Source of the DNA: Bartonella vinsonii subsp. arupensis OK-94-513 | GTDB taxonomy: Bacteria > Pseudomonadota > Alphaproteobacteria > Rhizobiales > Rhizobiaceae | Length of the DNA: 64,000 nt | Reading direction: 5' to 3' | Assembly: GCF_000278235.1 (NCBI RefSeq) | Contig: NZ_JH725037.1 | Coordinates: 240,487 to 304,486 of the forward strand | Shown here: positions 19,280 through 30,488 of the stretch, one piece after another | Numbering within the stretch: position 1 is the stretch's first letter | Layout of the letters: every line of letters starts with the position of its first letter | Made by a program: the position numbers and the translations under genes | The notes under the pieces: generated by a model | Seen by the model: the letters and a program-made list of their open reading frames with translations, nothing else | Database searches by the model: none | What the model was told of the DNA's origin: nothing

Positions 19280-21808
19280 TCATTGTATATAATTGCTAAG
19301 GGCGCGTACATCCCGCGCAGTTTCACATTGTAATGCCTTTCTTGCTAAAATTTTCATGTCTTCAAAACTATGGGTCTGCAAACATGCTTTTACTGAAGAA
19401 ATATCACAAGATATCATAGAAAGTTCATTAATACCCAATCCAGTCAAAATCATCGCTGCAAAAGGATCTCCAGCCATATCACCACAAACACTAACCCAAC
19501 AATTATGTTTTTCTGCACCTTGTACAGTCTGATGTATCATACGCAAAACCGCTGGATCAAGACTATCAGCTTCAGACACAAGATAAGGATTTTGTCGATC
19601 AACCGCCATTGTATACTGCGTTAAATCATTCGTTCCAATGGAGAAAAAATCAACATAGGCACTCAAAACATCTGCCATAATGGCTGCTGCCGGAACTTCG
19701 ATCATAATACCAATCTTTAACTTTGGCGCACCAATATCGTTGCGTATTTCTTCTGTAATCTTTTTTATAGCAAAAACCTCTGAAACGGACATTACCATCG
19801 GAAACAGAAGCCATAAATCTCCACCCTCTTTTGCCACTCGATACAAAGCACGCAACTGAGGAATTAAAAGATCACGTCGACGCAATAAAAGACGCGTTCC
19901 CCGAATTCCTAAAAAAGGATTATCCTCTCTAGATAAATGTAAATGTGTAACCTGTTTATCTCCACCAATATCGAGTGCACGAATAATCAATGGCTTATCC
20001 CCCACCGCTGCAATCATCGCTCGGTACACATCAAATTGTGCTTCTTCATCTGGAACACATGGGCTCTCTAAAAATAAAAATTCTGTACGCATAAGGCCAA
20101 CACCTTCAGCACCCAAATCTAACGCAACAGAAACCTGATTTGTGTAGCTAACATTGGCCATGATACGAATCTTTTGACCATCTGTCGTTTGTACTGGTAA
20201 TTTACATACGCGTATCTCACTCTCATGCTTTTGCGCAACAATGCTCATCTGCTTTTCAGCATCTTCAACATCTTCAGGAGCAGGATCAAGATAAATGAAC
20301 CCATTATCACCATCAATAATAGCTTGAACATCACCCTCAACTGCCAAAACATCAGCCCCCGTAGCAACAACCATTGGAATACCAAGAGTGCGTGCTAAAA
20401 TTGCCGTATGAGACAGTGGACCTCCCCATGCCGTTGCTAACCCTTGCACCTTTGTACAATCAAGCTGAGCTATATCAGAAGGAGATAGATCATCTGTAAT
20501 AAGAATAATACCGCGCGGGAGATCATTTAAAAAGAATGATCTGTATGATGGATTTATTTCGCCTAAAACACGACGACCAACATCAACTAAGTTAACAGCA
20601 CGCGCCGCTAACAAAGGATTATCCACCTGAGAAAACATATCCACAAATTGCTGAATCGCTCTATCCCAAGACCAAGCTACACCATGACCTTCTGCTATAA
20701 AACGATAAGCTTGAGCTATCAGATTTTCGTCTTCAAGCAAAACCATTTGTGCAGAAAAAATCGCAGCAGAATCTGCTCCCATACGCGCTGTGATATCAGA
20801 AATAACTGATGCCATTTTATGCTTTGTTTTTGTAAGAGCATTTTCAAGACATGCCGTCCCAATTGCAAAATCAACTGGTTGGTCAGTTATGGAAATATTA
20901 TTTTGCTTTAAAACAAAAATCTTCCCCAGAGCTAACCCTGAACTTGCACCAACACCAGAAATACCTTTTTGCCCAGAACGCGGATACCAACCATGAAAAG
21001 TCTGAATTTGAGACTCTATTTCTCGCATCATACACTTTTCACTTATGCTCACTTTCTTCGCAACAGAAATTGCATCTTTAAGAAGCTGCACACCTTCTAC
21101 AGCATCCGTCGAAAAAATAAGAACATCACCGTTTTTTGCTCCTAACTGCAATAAACCAACCAAATTTTTCATTTCAACAGCATACCCACCATGGCGGATT
21201 CTGATAGAGCTCGGAGCCTTTTTTGCAAAATCAACCCAAAGAGAAGCTGGGCGCGCATGAAGACCACTTGGATAATCTAAAGTCCATTCTTGGCAAACCG
21301 AAAGATCACCAATAGAAGTCTTTCCAATCTTCATATCCTGACCAAATAAAGTTGTAACAATCTGTTGTTTATCCGTAGTCGTTGAAAGTGCTTCAAGACG
21401 TTCTTTATCATATAAAAGAGGCGCCAATTGTCTGCAAATCTCTCTATAACGATCTGGATAAGCCGCAATGGCAATAACCAAACGCGCTTTCTTCCCATCC
21501 CGCCATTCAACACCTGCAGGAATCTGTATAACAGCAACAGCATCTCTGATAATCAAATTATGGTTTTCAACCATTCCATGGGGAATGGCTATACCATTAC
21601 CAAGCCAAGTATTCGTGATTGCTTCACGTTGAAGCATGCTTGCTAGATAGCTTTTGTCAACTGCACCAACCTGCACAAGCAATTCACCAGCAGCACGAAT
21701 TACATCATTTTTATGATCAAAAGCAGCTGCAAGTTGTACAGATCTTATAGACAAGATTTCACTCTCGTTAAATTCTGTATTCATTGCTTCTACTTCTTTA
21801 CATCTCAT
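19280..21808 (-). CDS. Multidomain PTS protein: EIIA(Fru/Ntr-type)-HPr-Enzyme I, about 842 aa
   Basis: It transfers phosphate from phosphoenolpyruvate through Enzyme I and HPr to a type 2 EIIA, all in one chain. From the chosen start: EIIA at about 10-155 (GIAIPHGM, active H77), HPr at about 172-260 (GLHARPAS, active H184), Enzyme I at about 280-842 (GGPLSHTAIL with H467, then the PEP-binding barrel with IMIEVPAA and the conserved CGDMAGDP). The frame extends 59 codons upstream, but those residues resemble no PTS domain. I took the ATG at 21808, preceded by GAGGGAG at 12-nt spacing; an ATG at 21784 is the alternative. No EIIB/EIIC sugar permease lies nearby, so it may act in regulation or serve a distant transporter. 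Databases would call it FruB/FPr-like or ptsP. Confidence 0.88.
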   Translation of the reverse strand: MRCKEVEAMNTEFNESEILSIRSVQLAAAFDHKNDVIRAAGELLVQVGAVDKSYLASMLQREAITNTWLGNGIAIPHGMVENHNLIIRDAVAVIQIPAGVEWRDGKKARLVIAIAAYPDRYREICRQLAPLLYDKERLEALSTTTDKQQIVTTLFGQDMKIGKTSIGDLSVCQEWTLDYPSGLHARPASLWVDFAKKAPSSIRIRHGGYAVEMKNLVGLLQLGAKNGDVLIFSTDAVEGVQLLKDAISVAKKVSISEKCMMREIESQIQTFHGWYPRSGQKGISGVGASSGLALGKIFVLKQNNISITDQPVDFAIGTACLENALTKTKHKMASVISDITARMGADSAAIFSAQMVLLEDENLIAQAYRFIAEGHGVAWSWDRAIQQFVDMFSQVDNPLLAARAVNLVDVGRRVLGEINPSYRSFFLNDLPRGIILITDDLSPSDIAQLDCTKVQGLATAWGGPLSHTAILARTLGIPMVVATGADVLAVEGDVQAIIDGDNGFIYLDPAPEDVEDAEKQMSIVAQKHESEIRVCKLPVQTTDGQKIRIMANVSYTNQVSVALDLGAEGVGLMRTEFLFLESPCVPDEEAQFDVYRAMIAAVGDKPLIIRALDIGGDKQVTHLHLSREDNPFLGIRGTRLLLRRRDLLIPQLRALYRVAKEGGDLWLLFPMVMSVSEVFAIKKITEEIRNDIGAPKLKIGIMIEVPAAAIMADVLSAYVDFFSIGTNDLTQYTMAVDRQNPYLVSEADSLDPAVLRMIHQTVQGAEKHNCWVSVCGDMAGDPFAAMILTGLGINELSMISCDISSVKACLQTHSFEDMKILARKALQCETARDVRALSNYIQ

Positions 21809-23076
21809 GATGAATTTAAGCTCCCTCACGTTTGAGCATGAATATTTCTGATTAAATTTTATTTCAAAGCCACATTTTCCAACATACAACGTATAAATAA
21901 CATCGCGACTTCCCTTTTTATTATATGGAATATAATGAACTGAGACATATCCCCCAACGCGATCCATCAAACGATCGGATATCATCGTCTATCAAGTTAC
22001 GAAAAGTTATCATAAATAAATCGAACCACACTTTTTATTTTACAAAGATCAATGCCCCAATCCTTGCACCCTCAACAAATCGAAAAGCTCTTAAAAAGAA
22101 TGCTCTCATTTTCCCAAGTTATCTGGCATAAACTGTCATGACTCCTCATATAAGAAAACAGAACTCCCCCATCACCGCAACTTCTGCTAATTTTTAATTC
22201 CCCAAAAACTGAAGAACCTGTCCTTCCCTCTCTAACGCATTACATAATCACAGATTGCCAAATGTAGCCTTTCCCTTAAGATTCCATATAATTAAATACC
22301 TCACAACATAGAATCCTCAAGATATAACTTCGACTACATTATAGAATTTTCTTTCTCAAATAAATATCACAACCACAAAAAATTCTCTGTCCACTTACCC
22401 ACTCAATATATACACCTAAAAACAATATTATTCTCGAAAAATAAAATCAAACAAATCCCCATATATGACTTTAATTTCTAAATATTTATTCCGGAAAACA
22501 AGATTCATAAAACTGTAAAAGAAAAGCGTTTTTAACTTAAACAAATCTCGCTCTTATCCGACAAGGCTTATTTTACTCTCAATAATAGATAGGTCAAAAA
22601 TACTCTTGATATCGTTGATTGTACGTCTGTCATTTTTATTTCTTCAAAATAAGTCCCCTGAACAGCATCATTTTACTCTCGATATTGAAACTCTCTTATC
22701 ACTCACCACTTGCAAAGTGGCTGAGATCAATACTTTTATAACCCCTCTTACATATTCCTGCCTTTTTTAACAGATCATCTCTCCATAACCATTTAAAGAA
22801 CATTAATAACTCCACTATCCCCCCTCAAATTTCTCTTAAAATTCTATGAAAATAAATTGTCTTTTTAAAACAAATTGTTTGACGCTTTTTCGTGCGCAAA
22901 AAACCTTCTGCATCATTATCATACAATAATTATTGGCAAGCTCCCTCCTCATATTAATGCTTTCAGTACAAGCAAAACATAACAGCAATCTTTCAGTGAT
23001 TTAAGAAAAACATTTTCCTAAATTCTGTTATTTAGTTTTTTTGCTCCTCTTCCACTCTACATTATAGCATAAAGCA
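21809..23076. other. Gene-free spacer, about 1.3 kb
   Basis: AT-rich DNA between the PTS gene start and the rplU-rpmA terminator. The right-hand 22.1-23.0 kb has no long frame and no homology I recognise. It contains the PTS promoter region and otherwise nothing I can support. Confidence 0.45.
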
Positions 23077-23112
23077 AAAAAAGGAAGGATAGTACCCTAT
23101 CCTTCCTTTTTT
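23077..23112 (-). terminator. Strong hairpin terminator after rpmA
   Basis: A perfect 16-bp stem (AAAAAAGGAAGGATAG against CTATCCTTCCTTTTTT) with a TACC loop. It has T runs in both directions, so it could stop transcription from either side. It ends about 50 nt past the rpmA stop. Confidence 0.88.
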
Positions 23113-23161
23113 GTGCTAAAATTCAAACCGAACTCCAATGAAGTTCTAAGCTTATTACAAC

Positions 23162-23431
23162 CTACTTTGTCGCCTCTGTCACGGGAATAACCGAAACATA
23201 AGAACGATTACTTGCTTTCTTACGAAAAGAAACCGTTCCATTTGATAGTGCAAAAAGAGTATGGTCTTTTCCAATACCAACATTGTCACCAGGATGCCAA
23301 CGCGTACCACGTTGGCGAACAATAATATTCCCAGGAATGACAGCTTCACCACCAAATTTTTTAACGCCAAGTCGTTTTGATTCTGAATCGCGACCATTCC
23401 GCGAGGAACCACCAGCTTTTTTATGTGCCAT
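23162..23431 (-). CDS. rpmA: 50S ribosomal protein L27
   Basis: A small basic protein of the large ribosomal subunit near the peptidyl-transferase centre. The 89 residues begin [16 protein letters not shown], the invariant L27 N-terminus, followed by [22 protein letters not shown] and [15 protein letters not shown]. The length is normal for the family. It follows rplU by 12 nt with GGAGAA before the start, forming the standard rplU-rpmA operon, which closes at the strong hairpin 23077-23112. A frame in another phase across the same bases is a shadow. Confidence 0.98.
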   Translation of the reverse strand: MAHKKAGGSSRNGRDSESKRLGVKKFGGEAVIPGNIIVRQRGTRWHPGDNVGIGKDHTLFALSNGTVSFRKKASNRSYVSVIPVTEATK

Positions 23432-23443
23432 GGACGTTCTCCT

Positions 23444-23935
23444 TTAATCTTTTTTACTCTCTGATGCTACAGCCGCTTTCTTCTGCGGTGTGATCTTCTT
23501 TTCAGCAGGCTTCTTAGCTGCTTTCTTGGCAGCAGCAGGAGCTTTTGTTTCCTTCGTTGCCTTTTTTAATGCAGTGGCTTCCTCTTTACTTGGTTTTGCA
23601 ACTGCTTTTTGAGGCTTTGAACCACCCATTAAAATTTCTAAAATACGAAGAGTTGTCAGTTCTTGACGATGTCCACGCGTGCGTTTCGAATTTTGACGAC
23701 GACGCTTCTTAAATGCAATAACCTTACGCCCACGTACTTGCTCTACAATTTCAGCAGTAACCAAAGCACCAGCAACAACAGGTGCACCAACAACCGTATT
23801 ACCCTCTTGCTCAACCATCAATATGTCATTGAATTCAACAACATCACCCGCATTGCCAATAATTTTTTCAACTTTTACCACTTGGTTAGCAACAACGCGG
23901 TATTGCTTACCACCGGTTTTCATGACTGCGAACAT
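23444..23935 (-). CDS. rplU: 50S ribosomal protein L21 with Ala/Lys-rich C-terminal extension
   Basis: L21 binds 23S rRNA in the large subunit. Residues 1 to about 103 match the family ([42 protein letters not shown]). The remaining 60 or so residues are an Ala/Lys/Pro-rich low-complexity tail ([11 protein letters not shown]), giving 163 residues against about 103 in Escherichia coli. Similar tails occur in alphaproteobacterial L21 proteins. It is the first gene of the rplU-rpmA operon; the promoter lies in 23936-24228. Confidence 0.97.
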   Translation of the reverse strand: MFAVMKTGGKQYRVVANQVVKVEKIIGNAGDVVEFNDILMVEQEGNTVVGAPVVAGALVTAEIVEQVRGRKVIAFKKRRRQNSKRTRGHRQELTTLRILEILMGGSKPQKAVAKPSKEEATALKKATKETKAPAAAKKAAKKPAEKKITPQKKAAVASESKKD

Positions 23936-24228
23936 TTTTTATCCTTCCGTTCATTCCAGCTCTTCTTTGATTTTTGCCTTGTTAATAAGGGAAAATAGGC
24001 TGCTTTTTATCAGTCGTAATAGATCTTACAAGAAGGATAAAATATCCTCCTCTACAAAAATACACGCAGAATCCTCTGCGTTTGTATCTCGCGTATATGA
24101 CGGAATTTCTATTCTTTGTCAATAAATCCCTATAAAAAAGCAAAAAAGGGTTGTACTAAAAGCAATTGAAGGTTATCTACCCGCCATACACTCAAATAGT
24201 GTGGAATTCCATCACACTCACTTTATAT

Positions 24229-24318
24229 GGAGAGATGGCTGAGTGGTTGAAAGCACCGCACTCGAAATGCGGCATAGGGGCAACTCTATCGGGGGTTCAA
24301 ATCCCTCTCTCTCCGCCA
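24229..24318 (+). tRNA. tRNA-Ser (anticodon CGA)
   Basis: A 90-nt class II tRNA: acceptor GGAGAGA/TCTCTCC, TGGCTGAGTGG D-arm, anticodon loop CTCGAAA, long variable arm, T-arm GGGTTCAAATCCC, encoded CCA. It reads UCG. Its 3' half is nearly identical to tRNA-Ser(GGA) at 18843-18932. Confidence 0.93.
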
Positions 24319-24353
24319 GAGTATTCGTTGCTCAATGATATTTGTTAAAACAG

Positions 24354-26018
24354 TTATTCTACACGCTTGGCTCTCATATATGCTAACAACCCTAATGTCG
24401 AACTATCGCGGTTATCCGCTTTCTTTTCTCCACGAAGTATCGGTAACAATTCATTCGCTAATTCTTTGCCAAGCTCAACGCCCCATTGATCAAATGAATT
24501 AATATTCATCAAAACACCTTCAACAAAAACACGATGTTCATAAAGTGCGATAAGGCGACCAAGTGAAAAGGGAGTCAATAAATCCTGAACGAACATTATA
24601 CTGGGACGGTTTCCTTCAAAACTTTTATGAAGTGCTAAATAATCTGCTTCACGCTCATCCATTCCATTTTTTACAAGAATGCGCCAAGCATCTTCGACAC
24701 GACGTCCCTTCATTAAAGCCTTTGATTGCGCTAAGCAATTTGCCACCAACATATCATGCATATGACGTAAATTATGTTCATGCCCTCTTGCAAATAAAAT
24801 AAATTCCACGGGAATAACATCTGTTCCTTGGTGCAAAAGCTGGAAAAAAGCATGCTGCCCATTCGTTCCAGCATCTCCCCAAACAACTGGACCGCTTGGA
24901 AAAGTCATTGGTTTTCCATCCAAAGAAACCTGCTTACCATTTGACTCCATATCAAGTTGTTGCAGATAAGCTGGAAAACGCACCAAACGCTGTTCATAAG
25001 GAATAACAGCACGTGATAGATAACCACAAATGACGCGATGCCAGAACCCTAAAAGCGCAAATCGAATAGGAATATTTTTATGTAAAGGTGCTGCTTTAAA
25101 ATGTCGGTCCATCTGTTGAGCACCCTTAAGAAACTGACGAAAATTCTGGCCCCCTATTGCCAACATAACAACAAGACCAATAGAAGACCAAATCGAATAA
25201 CGTCCTCCAACCCAATTCCAAAATCCAAAAACTCTTGAAAAATTTATGCCAAATTCTGCTACTTTATCAAGCGCACTGGAAACAGCAACAAAATGCGTGC
25301 AAACAGCCTCTTCCCCTAAATGCGCACAAACCCATTGACGCGCAACTTGCGCATTCATCATCGTTTCCGTGGTCGTAAAAGTTTTAGAGGCAACGACAAA
25401 CAGCGTTGTTGCAGGATTCAAACCAGAGAGAGTATCAAAAATATGTGCACTGTCAGCATTAGAAACAAAATGACAATTCGGACCATCATGATAAGGTTTT
25501 AAAGCATGTGTAACCATTGCAGGTCCAAGATCAGACCCACCAATACCAATATTCACAATATCGGTTATCCTCTCACCATTGCTTCCCTTATAACTACCAT
25601 CACGCACCTTTTCAGAAAATCTTTCCATATCATGAAGAACTGCCTGAATGTCCCGAATAACATCATGTCCATCTAGCATAAAAACTTCGTCAGCAGGCAA
25701 ACGTAATGCAATATGAAGAACTGAGCGCTTTTCAGTTGTATTAATGGACTGACCTGAAAACATTGCCTCACGCCGGCCTAATACACCTGACGCAAAAGCC
25801 AAATTATCCAGAAGTTGCAACGTTTTAAATGTTACACCACATTTTGAAAAATCAAAAAGAAGATCATCAAGCCTTAAAGAAAAATGGGCAAAACGCTTTT
25901 CATCCTCTTTGAAATGCTGGCGAATATCATGGACCCTCTCTGTTGTAGCGTGCTTTCGTAAAGCTTTTAAAGCTTCCTCAAAAGCTTTTTCATTTCGAAG
26001 CAACAAGCTATCTTCCAT
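24354..26018 (-). CDS. pgi: Glucose-6-phosphate isomerase
   Basis: It interconverts glucose 6-phosphate and fructose 6-phosphate in the cytosol. About 554 residues, the normal length. Visible signatures are [14 protein letters not shown] (sugar-phosphate binding), [28 protein letters not shown] (with the catalytic glutamate/histidine region) and, near the C-terminus, [11 protein letters not shown] carrying the catalytic lysine. The start at 26018 ([11 protein letters not shown]) was preferred to a TTG 27 nt upstream because it is an ATG with GAGATAAG before it. It stands alone, convergent with the tRNA-Ser(CGA) gene. Confidence 0.95.
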   Translation of the reverse strand: MEDSLLLRNEKAFEEALKALRKHATTERVHDIRQHFKEDEKRFAHFSLRLDDLLFDFSKCGVTFKTLQLLDNLAFASGVLGRREAMFSGQSINTTEKRSVLHIALRLPADEVFMLDGHDVIRDIQAVLHDMERFSEKVRDGSYKGSNGERITDIVNIGIGGSDLGPAMVTHALKPYHDGPNCHFVSNADSAHIFDTLSGLNPATTLFVVASKTFTTTETMMNAQVARQWVCAHLGEEAVCTHFVAVSSALDKVAEFGINFSRVFGFWNWVGGRYSIWSSIGLVVMLAIGGQNFRQFLKGAQQMDRHFKAAPLHKNIPIRFALLGFWHRVICGYLSRAVIPYEQRLVRFPAYLQQLDMESNGKQVSLDGKPMTFPSGPVVWGDAGTNGQHAFFQLLHQGTDVIPVEFILFARGHEHNLRHMHDMLVANCLAQSKALMKGRRVEDAWRILVKNGMDEREADYLALHKSFEGNRPSIMFVQDLLTPFSLGRLIALYEHRVFVEGVLMNINSFDQWGVELGKELANELLPILRGEKKADNRDSSTLGLLAYMRAKRVE

Positions 26019-26214
26019 GAACTTATCTCGCACAGTTATTAACAATGAAATTTACGCACAAACAGTCATAAAATAGAGAGCTTCCTTTTTTATTGTTCGG
26101 CATTTTTACTGTTCACATACAAAATAAAGGAATACAAAAGTGGAAAGGTAGAACCTGAAAACGGCATTTTTAAAACGAAAGTAAGAAACTTCCAAATCTT
26201 TCTGACAAAGTACA

Positions 26215-29200
26215 TCATTCAACTTGGCTGAGTTCTTTTGTTAAGCGTACAGCTTCTTCTGCTTTTGGCTTTACAAAACGTCCGAGAAAAAGATAAACAA
26301 CCGGTGTAACATAAAGTGTAAAAACAGTTGCTAAACCCAAACCACCAACAATAACCCAACCTAAAGATACACGTGCCTCTGCACCAGCACCTTTAGCCAA
26401 AACCAAAGGAATACCCCCTAAAATAGCACAAATCATCGTCATACAAACTGGACGAAGACGAATATTTGCCGCTTCTTCTACAGCTTCACGCACGCTTTTC
26501 CCTTGATCACGCAATTGATCTGCAAACTCAACAATCAGAATCCCATTTTTGGCCATAACCCCAACTAACAAAATTAAACCAATTTGACTGTAGATATTAA
26601 GACTAACACCACTTAAAAGCATAGCAATTACAGCACAACCAATCCCTAATGGTACAGTAGCCATAATAATAAATCCTGAAACAAAACTTTCAAACTGTGC
26701 AGCCAAAACCAATAAAATAATGACAAAGGCAATTCCAAAAACAATCATAAAATTGGAAGATGTTTCATCAAGTGTAGCGGCTTCCCCCAACGGAACAATA
26801 TAATTTCCCTCTACCAACAAAGGAGCTGCAATTTTTTGTACTGTCTGATAAGCATCCCCTAAAACAACACCTGGTGCAAGATTTGCGCTTAAAATAACGG
26901 CACTCATGCGTTTCTCTCGTTTTAATTGAGGTGCAATGGCTTTTTCATGCAAGCGCGCAACAACCGATAAAGGAACATATTTATCACCTTTGGTTTTTAA
27001 AAAAATATTTTCTAAATCACGAGGATTATTAAGTGGATTCTTACGCGAAGTGAGTTTTACATCATAAGAATGGTCATCTACATAAACGGAACCAATTTTT
27101 TTCCCATCCAGCATTGCTTGTAGTGTATTCCCCAAATTGGTGATATCAATCCCTAATTCAGAGGCTTTGTCTCGATTGATTTCAATAAAAAATTGTGCTT
27201 GCGTTGCATCAACAGTAAGCCTTGGACGAATAAAATGTGTATCAGCTTGCAAAGCATTCACAAGCTTATCCGCAATTGGCTGTAATTTTGTATAATCATT
27301 GCCAAGAATAGCAAATTGTAACCCTTGACCAGTTCCTCTAACACCTAAAGAATTTCCCTGTGCAGCAAACACAAAAACTGCAGGAAACTGTTTAACCTTT
27401 GCATTAACATCTTCTACGATCTCTTGTTGAGAGCGCAAACGCTTGTCCCAAGAGGAAAGCAACAAAATTAAAAAAGCAGTATTTGATGAACCACCAATAC
27501 CAGCGATAGAATAACTGTTAGCAATCTCTCCAGCATCACGTAACGGTTGTAAACTTGTTTCAATCTGCTCTACCTGTTCATTGAGATATTGTGTTGAAAT
27601 ACCTTGTGGTCCATTAATGACCAAAAAGATCAAAGCCCTATCTTCTGCCGGTGTTAATTCCTGTTGTAATTTCGTATAGCCTCCAACACAAAGACCCGCA
27701 AAAATAAGCGAAGCAAAAACAACTCTCCAAGGTCTTCCCAAACATTTATGCAGACTATAGGTATATCCTTTGCTAAAAAAAGAACCTAATTTATACAAAA
27801 AAGCAAGATGATGTGCTTCTTCCTTCTTATTTTCAACATGTTCTTTAAGAAGACGTGAAGCCAACATAGGGCAAAGTGTTAAAGCAACAATCGAAGAAAG
27901 TAGAATAGAAATTGCCAACACAAAACCAAATTCTCTAAAAAGTCCTCCTACTTGACCAGGAAGAAAAGAAATAGGCACAAATACGGCGACTAAAGTCAAT
28001 GTTGTTGCTAAAACAGCAAAAAACACTTCCCGTGTCCCTAGTACCGCAGCCGCCCGAGGACCAAACCCCATATTGCGCCACCGAACAATATTCTCCAAGA
28101 CAACAATTGCGTCATCGACCACAAGTCCTGTTGCCAAAACAAGTCCTAAAAATGTGAGAATATTTAAAGAAAACCCTACGAGATAAATGGCCGAAATTGT
28201 ACCAATCAAAGCAACAGGAATAGATAAGGCGGGAATAAGCGTTACACGAATATCTCTTAGAAAGAGAAAAATAACCAAAATAACGCTGAGAACAGCAATG
28301 ACCAATGCAACCTCAACTTCATGAAGTGCGCTCTTAATAAAGAGTGCATCATCACTGATAACGTCCATATGTACAGAAGAAGGAACAACATTTTTGAGAT
28401 GCTTGAGAACTGCTCGAACACCTTGAGAAATATTAAGGGTATTGGACTGTGCTTTACGCACAATCCCTAATCCAATTCCTGTTTTTCCGTTGACACGAAG
28501 AATAACCGTTTCTACATCAGGTGATAAAGTAACATGCGCAACATCACCAAGATGCACACGCGGTTTTAAGACAACTTGTTCAAAAGCTTCCGGTGTTGTT
28601 AAACGCGCAGTAGCACGTACAATTAAAGTTTGCTTAGAATTGCGTAATGACCCCACCGGTACATCCGTTGTCATATCAGCAAGAACACGTGAAATATCTG
28701 CTACGGTCAATCCATAGCTCGCAAGCTTTGCTTGATCGATATCAATCTGAAAAATCTTCGTGCGTGCGCTATCAACCTGCACATCACCAACACCATCAAC
28801 GGCAGAAAGTGCATCAACGATTTGATCGTTTACAACTGCTGTTAAATCATCAATACTCATTGTTGGTGAAGTTACAACCAAATACATCATTGCAGCAGCA
28901 TTCGAATCTGCCTTAATAATCAAAGGTGTGTCAGCATTTTTGGGTAAAGAATACGCAATGCGAGAGAGTGCATCGCGAATATCAGATGCTGCAACATTCA
29001 AATCAACACCGACATTAAAATTAATCTCAACACGGGAACGGCCAAAAGAAGAACTTGAGGAAATTGTTTTAACACCTGAAACACGAGAAACAGCATCTTC
29101 TATAATTCTTGTAACCTCACGATCAATTGTTTCTGCTGATGCTCCAGAAAAAGTTGTCATAATCGTCGTCACGGGAGTATCAACATCGGGAAGTTCACGT

Positions 29201-29349
29201 ACATCCACATTCAACCATGCAGCAATCCCTGCAATGACAATCATAGCATTCAAAACAAAGGTGAAAACCGGTCTGCGAATAAATAATGCAATCAAACCGC
29301 CTTGTTCAGCCTGTGCTATGGGCTGTTTCGCACTAAATTCCTGTCTCAT
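26215..29349 (-). CDS. RND-family efflux pump permease (AcrB/MexB-like), 1044 aa
   Basis: The inner-membrane proton/drug antiporter of a tripartite efflux pump. The first transmembrane helix is near residues 27-47 (FVLNAMIVIAGIAAWL), then a large periplasmic porter domain, a block of helices at about 340-510 with the proton-relay aspartates in GLVVDDAIVVLENI, a second porter domain, and a terminal helix bundle at about 870-1020. The length is standard. Its start overlaps the adaptor stop as ATGA, so the two genes are translationally coupled. No outer-membrane TolC-type partner is adjacent. The substrate is unknown; the aligned class is the MexF/OqxB-like multidrug group rather than heavy-metal pumps, which is a judgement from motifs only. 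Confidence 0.92.
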   Translation of the reverse strand: MRQEFSAKQPIAQAEQGGLIALFIRRPVFTFVLNAMIVIAGIAAWLNVDVRELPDVDTPVTTIMTTFSGASAETIDREVTRIIEDAVSRVSGVKTISSSSSFGRSRVEINFNVGVDLNVAASDIRDALSRIAYSLPKNADTPLIIKADSNAAAMMYLVVTSPTMSIDDLTAVVNDQIVDALSAVDGVGDVQVDSARTKIFQIDIDQAKLASYGLTVADISRVLADMTTDVPVGSLRNSKQTLIVRATARLTTPEAFEQVVLKPRVHLGDVAHVTLSPDVETVILRVNGKTGIGLGIVRKAQSNTLNISQGVRAVLKHLKNVVPSSVHMDVISDDALFIKSALHEVEVALVIAVLSVILVIFLFLRDIRVTLIPALSIPVALIGTISAIYLVGFSLNILTFLGLVLATGLVVDDAIVVLENIVRWRNMGFGPRAAAVLGTREVFFAVLATTLTLVAVFVPISFLPGQVGGLFREFGFVLAISILLSSIVALTLCPMLASRLLKEHVENKKEEAHHLAFLYKLGSFFSKGYTYSLHKCLGRPWRVVFASLIFAGLCVGGYTKLQQELTPAEDRALIFLVINGPQGISTQYLNEQVEQIETSLQPLRDAGEIANSYSIAGIGGSSNTAFLILLLSSWDKRLRSQQEIVEDVNAKVKQFPAVFVFAAQGNSLGVRGTGQGLQFAILGNDYTKLQPIADKLVNALQADTHFIRPRLTVDATQAQFFIEINRDKASELGIDITNLGNTLQAMLDGKKIGSVYVDDHSYDVKLTSRKNPLNNPRDLENIFLKTKGDKYVPLSVVARLHEKAIAPQLKREKRMSAVILSANLAPGVVLGDAYQTVQKIAAPLLVEGNYIVPLGEAATLDETSSNFMIVFGIAFVIILLVLAAQFESFVSGFIIMATVPLGIGCAVIAMLLSGVSLNIYSQIGLILLVGVMAKNGILIVEFADQLRDQGKSVREAVEEAANIRLRPVCMTMICAILGGIPLVLAKGAGAEARVSLGWVIVGGLGLATVFTLYVTPVVYLFLGRFVKPKAEEAVRLTKELSQVE

Positions 29350-30488
29350 TGTACACTCTGCCCATGAAGTGCTGATAATTGCTGTTGATCGGACTTTGGA
29401 TTATCAAGAGTAATCCTGCTTCCTGGATGAAGCGTCTGTACTCCCTGAATCACAACTTGATCACCATTGTTGAGGGGAGCTTTCACAAATACTTGATCTG
29501 CTTTATGCTGCATAATCGATACTGGAATAGGCTCCACTTTTCCCTCTCTCACACGCCAAACGAATGACCCCTTACTGTTCCATTGAATGGCAAGAGGGTT
29601 AACAACAGGAAAAGAGCCACCATAAAATTGCAACGCAATAGAAAAAGACATACCAGACATAAGTGTATCTTTTTCATTCTTGATTTCGACCTGAACATGA
29701 AGTGTACGGCTTTCTGGATCAACAACATTATCAATCGCATAAATATGACCAACAAAAGCTTTATCTGGCTGTGCGGTTAATGTTGCTGTTACCTCATCCC
29801 CTTTATGAATATACGATGTGTACCGCTCAGGAACCCATATATCGACTAAAATACGTTCTCTATTCTCAATACGACCTATTATAGTATTGGGAGTAACAGC
29901 ATTGCCTACATCAATAGGTAGAATACCAACAACACCACTAATAGGTGCACGAATTGTTCGCCGATCAAGCGCTAAATCAGAATCACGTAAAACCAAATTT
30001 GCGTTATCTAACTCTAAGCGTGCAGTAATTTCCTGAACCTCTGTTGCCGTATTGCTGGCACGTAATTTAAGAATACGCGAAAGCGTTAATGCACTATTAT
30101 CACGTTGTACTTTTGCTTTTGCAGTCGCTATTTCTTCCTTTTTAGAATCAAGCTTTGCAAACGCATCACCCTCTCGCACTTTTGTACCAGCTGACACAAA
30201 AAACTTATCAACAACACCTGACGACCAAGGAGTTAACTCCACTGTAGAAAATGCTCGTCCACTCCCAAGCGCATTCAACTGTTCATAAAAATCTTGAACT
30301 TTAACAACATCAACAACAACATGTGTCAGAGGACTTCCCATTGGCGCCTTTAACATTTTATCCGATGCAATTGACGCCTTATTTTTTATAGGAATAAGCC
30401 GTTCTGAGCTTTGTTTCCCCTCCCAATAAGCAACCATCAGAACAACAATGAAAAACACTAGTGGAAAGATCTTTTTTAACAACCCCAT
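29346..30488 (-). CDS. RND efflux periplasmic adaptor (membrane fusion protein), 380 aa
   Basis: It bridges the inner-membrane pump and an outer-membrane channel. An N-terminal membrane segment (residues about 5-22, IFPLVFFIVVLMVAYW) lacks a lipobox. A lipoyl half-motif (SGVVDKFFVSAGTKVREGD) precedes a short coiled-coil hairpin (about 115-165) and the second half (IRAPISGVVGILPIDVGNAV). A beta-barrel domain (DIWVPERY to VDPESRTLHVQVEI) and a membrane-proximal domain follow. It is the first gene of the pair and overlaps the permease by 4 nt. The expected partner domains are all present, so the system looks intact apart from the unlinked channel. Confidence 0.92.
   Translation of the reverse strand: MGLLKKIFPLVFFIVVLMVAYWEGKQSSERLIPIKNKASIASDKMLKAPMGSPLTHVVVDVVKVQDFYEQLNALGSGRAFSTVELTPWSSGVVDKFFVSAGTKVREGDAFAKLDSKKEEIATAKAKVQRDNSALTLSRILKLRASNTATEVQEITARLELDNANLVLRDSDLALDRRTIRAPISGVVGILPIDVGNAVTPNTIIGRIENRERILVDIWVPERYTSYIHKGDEVTATLTAQPDKAFVGHIYAIDNVVDPESRTLHVQVEIKNEKDTLMSGMSFSIALQFYGGSFPVVNPLAIQWNSKGSFVWRVREGKVEPIPVSIMQHKADQVFVKAPLNNGDQVVIQGVQTLHPGSRITLDNPKSDQQQLSALHGQSVQ

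Noticed and set aside
24166-24348. 60-codon plus-strand frame
   Set aside because: It is the translation of tRNA-Ser(CGA) and its flanks.
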